From: JACDBZ01 sp038233215 | Lineage (GTDB): Bacteria > Chloroflexota > Limnocylindria > QHBO01 | Assembly: GCA_038233215.1 (NCBI GenBank) | Contig: JBBSML010000007.1 | Location: forward strand, 1-64,000 | Reading direction: 5' to 3' | Length of the DNA: 64,000 nucleotides | Part shown: positions 60,001 through 64,000 of the stretch, in pieces | How positions within the stretch are numbered: the stretch's first letter is position 1 | How the letters are laid out: each line of letters begins with the position of its first letter | The notes under the pieces: generated by a model | Database searches by the model: none | What the model was told of the DNA's origin: nothing | What the model saw: the letters and a program-made list of their open reading frames with translations, nothing else | Program-made: the position numbers and the translations under genes

Positions 60001-60854
60001 CAGTCCTCCGCATCCCCGGCAAGCTCGATGAGCCGTCGAAGGCGATGATTGGTGGCGGAGCGGCTGATGCCGATGGCCCCGGCAAGGGTGTCAAGATCCG
60101 CATCCGGCATGAGACGCCGCTGCGCGGCCACCTCGCGCAGCGATGGTGTCAGGCGCGGCAGCATCCCGCCGCGCTCGAGCCGATCGATGGCGCGCAGCTG
60201 AAGGTCGGCCGCGTGCACGGTCCTGCCGAGGTTGGCCCCTTCGGCGTTGACCACGCGGTTCAGTCGGGCCCGGACATCGCGACCGACACGCTGGGTTTCC
60301 AACTCGAGCACGCCACGGTTTGCGCCCACGAGGCCGAGCAGGGCCGCGATCTGGTCCTGTCCTTTGAGGTATACGACATGCGCTCCCCGCCGCGCCGCAA
60401 GCAGGCCGCGAATGTCCATCTGCGCCAGGAGCGCTAGGAGCGTTTCCGCGGCATCGGCGCTGCGCAGCACGAATTCGACGTGCGATCCTGATCGACCGAA
60501 CGAGATCGACCCGGATCCGAGGAGGGCACCCCGCAGGAATGAGCGGCGGTCGCACGCGGGAGCCTCCTCCCACCGCCATGTGCCCAGCTGCTCGCGCGAG
60601 ACTGCCACGACGATATGGTGACGCGTCCCCGGATGCCGGCCGCGCTCCCCGGCGGGTAGGACACGCGGTGCGTCGGCGCGGACCCCCAGCGAGCCTGCCA
60701 AAACGACGGCTGTTCGTGCCGTGGCGTGGTCGAGCGTGCGCAGGCGATCGTCGACGCTTCCGTGCATGAGGCCGAGGAGCTCGGCTCGCCGGCAGCAGGG
60801 CCGCGCGGGCTGGATGCGGGCGAGCTCGCCCCGCACCTCACCAGCGAGGAGCAC
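60000..60854 (-). CDS. whiA: DNA-binding protein WhiA
   Basis: 284 residues. A LAGLIDADG-like N-terminal domain (FLRGALLGSGSISF) and a C-terminal HTH (LDTLAGAIGISRSATNHRLRRL), joined by the family stretch RLNRVVNAEGANLGRTV. A regulator of growth, division or sporulation genes in Gram-positive lineages. The order rapZ-yvcK-whiA is the classical cluster. Start is GTG 60854. Confidence 0.94.
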   Translation of the reverse strand: MLLAGEVRGELARIQPARPCCRRAELLGLMHGSVDDRLRTLDHATARTAVVLAGSLGVRADAPRVLPAGERGRHPGTRHHIVVAVSREQLGTWRWEEAPACDRRSFLRGALLGSGSISFGRSGSHVEFVLRSADAAETLLALLAQMDIRGLLAARRGAHVVYLKGQDQIAALLGLVGANRGVLELETQRVGRDVRARLNRVVNAEGANLGRTVHAADLQLRAIDRLERGGMLPRLTPSLREVAAQRRLMPDADLDTLAGAIGISRSATNHRLRRLIELAGDAED

Positions 60855-60862
60855 GGGTGCGC

Positions 60863-62185
60863 TCAGGAGGCATTCGCCGTCGGACGCCTCACGCGACGCT
60901 GCCGGGGTCGCTCAATGCGGTCTTCCTGCTGGAGGCGCATGATGGCGGTGGCCAGCTTCGCAGGATCGTGGCGATGGGCGTTTGTGGGATCGATGACATC
61001 CTCCTCGACGATGACGACGGGGAGCTCCTCGAGTCGCCGGACATCCACATCGACCGGCTGAGAGCGCCAACCGACCGGCCGCCGCGCGTCCGTATTGCGG
61101 TTGATGATGACGTAGTCGACGAGGTCCTCGCCGACATGCGCGAAGAGCGCGCGCAGGTGCTGGCTGGCCGTCAGGTGCTCCGTCTCACCCGGCTGGGTGG
61201 CGACATTGCAGACGTAAACCTTGAGCCCGGTGGCGGCGGTCAGCGCATCCCGAATGTCGCTGATCAGGAGGTTCGGCAGCACGCTGCTGAACAGGCTTCC
61301 GGGGCCGATGACGATCAGATCGGCCTCGAAGATGCGCTCGAGCGCCTCCGGGGTGGCCCGCACATCGGCGGGCTCGATGAAGACGCGCTCGATTGGCTCC
61401 TCGGCTTTCGAGATCCCGACCTGGCCGTACAGGTGCCGTCCCGACATCAGCTGAGCGGACAGGTTGAGCGGCACGCTCGTCGCAGGCAGCACCTGGCCCC
61501 GGACGGCGAGGACCCGGTTCGACTGGCGTACCGCTTCCTCGAAGTCGCCGGTGACGGCGGTCATGGCGGCGATGAACAGGTTGCCGAACGCATGATCATC
61601 CAGCCCTGACCCCTCGGGAAAGCGGTACTGCATCAGCTGCGTCATCAGGGGCTCCGCATCTGCCAGGGCGGCGATGCAGTTGCGGATATCCCCGGGCGGC
61701 ACCATGCCGAGCTGCTGCCTCAAACGCCCCGAGCTCCCGCCGTCATCTGCAACGGCGACCACCGCCGTGATGTTGGCGCTATACCCCTTGAGCCCGCGCA
61801 GCAACGTTGAGAGCCCGGTGCCACCCCCAAGCGCCACGATCCGCGGTCCTCGAGCCAGGTAGCGCTTCGTGTAGAGCACCTCCATGACGCTGTCGCCTCG
61901 CTCGACGAACGGCGACACGACCGAGCGCATGAGGCCCCAGAAGCCGATGCCGGTCAGCAGGACGCCGAGAAGCGCAACCAATGCGGAACGGATCTCCGGC
62001 TCGAGCCATGCGCCCGTCAGCCAGTACACGATCGCGATCTCATCAGCCGCGTTCTGCCGATACAGATCCCGGATGAAGATGGCGGCGCCCAGACCCAGGA
62101 TGGCGATGCCGGCGAGGAGGAGGAAGAGCCAGCGCTTGAGATGCATCCCCGGGTAGAGCCAGCGCGGCAGACGCGGTCCCTTCAT
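60863..62185 (-). CDS. YvcK / gluconeogenesis factor family protein
   Basis: 440 residues. Two N-terminal membrane helices (about 17-33 and 65-80) precede a CofD-like nucleotide-binding domain: ALGGGTGLSTLLRGLKGY, VAVADDGGSSGRLR, DDHAFGNLFIAAMT. YvcK proteins influence cell shape and carbon metabolism; the membrane anchor is typical of a subset. ATG 62185 overlaps the rapZ stop (ATGA). Confidence 0.9.
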   Translation of the reverse strand: MKGPRLPRWLYPGMHLKRWLFLLLAGIAILGLGAAIFIRDLYRQNAADEIAIVYWLTGAWLEPEIRSALVALLGVLLTGIGFWGLMRSVVSPFVERGDSVMEVLYTKRYLARGPRIVALGGGTGLSTLLRGLKGYSANITAVVAVADDGGSSGRLRQQLGMVPPGDIRNCIAALADAEPLMTQLMQYRFPEGSGLDDHAFGNLFIAAMTAVTGDFEEAVRQSNRVLAVRGQVLPATSVPLNLSAQLMSGRHLYGQVGISKAEEPIERVFIEPADVRATPEALERIFEADLIVIGPGSLFSSVLPNLLISDIRDALTAATGLKVYVCNVATQPGETEHLTASQHLRALFAHVGEDLVDYVIINRNTDARRPVGWRSQPVDVDVRRLEELPVVIVEEDVIDPTNAHRHDPAKLATAIMRLQQEDRIERPRQRRVRRPTANAS

Positions 62186-63120
62186 CGCTCCAGCTCCCGG
62201 TGGAAGACTGCCACGGACGCATCCGACATCGTTGCCAGCCGCCGGCCGAGTTCCTCGGCCAGCGCGATCGAGCGGTGATATCCGCCGGTGCATCCGAGGG
62301 CAACCCGGAGCTGTTCCTTCCCCTCGGCGCGATAGGCCGGCACGGTGAGCTCGAGAAGCTCGGTCACCAGCTCAATGAAGCGACGGGCTGCGGGCTGGCC
62401 GAGCACGAAGTCACGGACCGGCTCTTCGAGCCCGGACAGGGGCTTCAGCTGCGGGTCCCAGTACGGGTTCGTCAGGAAGCGGACGTCAAACACCAGGTCC
62501 GCCTCGAGTGGGATCCCGTACTTGAAGCCGAAGGTCACGATATCGATGCGAAGCTCGTCGGAGCTCGCAGCGCGAGGCATGACGGCGAACAACCGCTCCT
62601 TGAGCTGCCCGATCGAGAGACCGCTCGTATCAATGACGTGGTTCGCCAGGTCCCGCGTCCGGGCAAGCCGGCGCCGCTCCTCCGCGATGCTTGCCTGCAC
62701 GCCGCTGCGCGTCGCCTGGAGGGGATGGCGATGCCGCGTCTCACTGAAGCGACTGACAAGGCTGGCGTCAGTCGCCTCGAGGTAGATGACCTCCAGCTTC
62801 GAGCCCCGCGAGGCGAGCGCGGACGCCGCACGCTCGATCGCGGGTGCCGGGTCGCCCGAACGAATATCGAGGACGAGCGCCGACCGTCGATAGCGGGCCG
62901 GCTCAGCGTGCCGCAGTGCGAGGTAATCATCGAGCAGTGCCGGCGGCAGGTTATCGATGCACGAATAGCCGAGATCTTCGAACAGCTTGCTCGCCTGGCT
63001 CTTGCCCGCGCCGGACAGGCCGCTGATGACGAGAAGGTGCTCGGTCGCTGCGTCCGACTCAGGGGCGCGTGAGGGCTCCACCCCCGCTGAAACGCCCGGG
63101 ATCGCTGCGCTGCGTACCAC
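62182..63120 (-). CDS. rapZ: RNase adapter protein RapZ
   Basis: 312 residues. P-loop VISGLSGAGKSQASK, CIDNLPP and the C-terminal GCTGGYHRSIALAEEL. Binds nucleotides; in Gram-positive lineages (YvcJ) linked to competence, in others to small-RNA decay. Start is GTG 63120, 30 bp downstream of a TATACT box (63150-63155). Confidence 0.94.
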   Translation of the reverse strand: MVRSAAIPGVSAGVEPSRAPESDAATEHLLVISGLSGAGKSQASKLFEDLGYSCIDNLPPALLDDYLALRHAEPARYRRSALVLDIRSGDPAPAIERAASALASRGSKLEVIYLEATDASLVSRFSETRHRHPLQATRSGVQASIAEERRRLARTRDLANHVIDTSGLSIGQLKERLFAVMPRAASSDELRIDIVTFGFKYGIPLEADLVFDVRFLTNPYWDPQLKPLSGLEEPVRDFVLGQPAARRFIELVTELLELTVPAYRAEGKEQLRVALGCTGGYHRSIALAEELGRRLATMSDASVAVFHRELER

Positions 63121-63165
63121 CTGCCCTCTCCGAACTCGTACCGGGATCCGAGTATAGCCGCGCCG

Positions 63166-64000
63166 TCAGGCCCGATCTCCAGCGGCGGCCCGGCCGGCCA
63201 GAATGCCGCGTACCGTTGCCGCGGACGCCGCGCGCAGGGCGTCGTGGTCGTAGCCACCCTCCAGGCTCAGGGCCACGCCGCCCGTCCCCAGCCGAACGCT
63301 GAGCGAACCGACCAGCCGGGCCACCTCCTCGTAGCCAAGCTCGGTCACCTCGAGGGACGCGAGCGGGTCGTCGAGGTGCGCGTCGTATCCGGCTGAGACC
63401 AGGACCACATCGGGTGCGAACGATTCGATGGCCGGCAGCAGCTCATCGCGCCAAGCTGCCACGAACGCCTCGTCGTCACTGCCCGGCGCCAGCGGCCGGT
63501 TGTGCATCGTCCCCGCCGCGGCTCCCGTGCCCACGTCACGTCGGTCGCCGGTTCCCGGGTAGAGCGGCGACTGGTGGGTTGAGGCGTAGCAGAGGTCCGC
63601 ATCGGCGTCGAAGATCGCCTGCGTCCCGTCACCGTGATGCACGTCCCAATCGATGATGGCGATCCGCTCCGCGACGCCACGCATACGCAGCCCGGCCACC
63701 GCAATTGCCACGTTATTGATCAGGCAAAATCCGCTCCCCCGCCCACGCGATGCATGGTGCCCCGGCGGACGGACCGCCCCGAACGCCACTTCAGCGCGGC
63801 CGGTGGCCGCGGCCAGGGCCGCTTGGAGCGTGGCCCCGGCCGCGAGCCGTGCAGCGTGAAGCGAGCCCGGCACCAGGTACGTGTCGGCGTCGAGCCAGCC
63901 GCCGTGCACTTCCGCCTCTTCGAGCAGCGACAGATAGGCCGGGTCGTGGATCAGCTCGAGCGTAGCGCGATCGATCGGCTCGACCGCCGGTTCCACCAGG
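63166..64000 (-). CDS. Histone deacetylase family protein (5' truncated)
   Basis: At least 276 residues. VRPPGHHASRG, DWDVHHGDGTQ and LVSAGYDAHLDDP are the zinc- and proton-relay motifs of class II HDAC/AcuC-like deacetylases. The frame is open to the right edge, and about 30-40 N-terminal residues of the family are missing, so the start lies outside the window. Acts on acetylated lysines or acetylpolyamines. Confidence 0.9.
   Translation of the reverse strand, partial: LVEPAVEPIDRATLELIHDPAYLSLLEEAEVHGGWLDADTYLVPGSLHAARLAAGATLQAALAAATGRAEVAFGAVRPPGHHASRGRGSGFCLINNVAIAVAGLRMRGVAERIAIIDWDVHHGDGTQAIFDADADLCYASTHQSPLYPGTGDRRDVGTGAAAGTMHNRPLAPGSDDEAFVAAWRDELLPAIESFAPDVVLVSAGYDAHLDDPLASLEVTELGYEEVARLVGSLSVRLGTGGVALSLEGGYDHDALRAASAATVRGILAGRAAAGDRA

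Noticed and set aside
1..64000. CRISPR array or rRNA operon
   Set aside because: No regularly spaced identical repeats of array type and no rRNA-like sequence were seen; the repeat clusters found are too few and too irregular.

Overview
The window is high-GC bacterial chromosome, densely coded. Neighbouring genes overlap in ATGA, GTGA or TTGA starts again and again, starts are often GTG or TTG, and the order of housekeeping genes and the T-box-controlled ileS point to a Chloroflexota-like lineage. That placement is inference from gene order and protein style; no rRNA or marker tree is available here.

Layout. (1) 0-0.6 kb: the end of a lytic transglycosylase, + strand. (2) 0.6-18.7 kb: one very long minus-strand gene train, read from right to left: a 46-residue ORF, recG, rsmD, coaD, a coiled-coil protein, a DUF177 protein, rpmF, plsX, nusB, acpP, rnc, smc, ftsY, ffh, a DUF3352 protein, rpsP, khpA, rimM, trmD, rplS, rnhB, yraN. 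It couples ribosome and rRNA maturation, lipid precursors, chromosome condensation and SRP targeting. rpmB faces the other way at its head. (3) 19-33.4 kb: a second minus-strand train headed by a promoter and a compact T-box leader: ileS, lspA, rluD, gmk, priA, def, fmt, a YugP-type Zn peptidase, rlmN, rpe, a DUF4015 lipoprotein, dtd. (4) 33.4-41.2 kb: membrane protein, GT2 glycosyltransferase, ilvE, cation exchanger, rpsR, ssb, rpsF, and divergently an orphan CpaE-like ATPase. (5) 41.8-53.8 kb: a 12-kb integrative element in the 3' end of tRNA-Cys, bounded by perfect 46-bp direct repeats. (6) 53.8-64 kb: eight tRNAs in two groups around K+ channel/htpX/lemA, then secG, gpmI, tpiA, whiA, yvcK, rapZ and a truncated HDAC-family gene.

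The element carries a tyrosine integrase, a compact minus-strand operon (HTH protein, small RHH-like protein, excisionase-like HTH, DUF3631 ATPase, serine recombinase), a type III-like restriction-modification pair, a TetR regulator with a divergent small enzyme, and non-coding repeat blocks next to the serine recombinase. Its two ends also share a 20-bp double motif that looks like integrase arm-type sites. Two genes of this element code for fewer than 60 residues but are supported by overlap or by a strong ribosome binding site.

Most notable: the smc gene is interrupted by one in-frame TAG in the hinge, with the same frame intact on both sides; the tRNA-Cys element with its paired arm sites and 39-bp recombinase-adjacent repeats; the very short T-box; a potassium-channel-like protein with TVGGS in place of the TVGYG filter; and degenerate palindromic repeat clusters at 19.1-19.25 and 56.9-57.1 kb.
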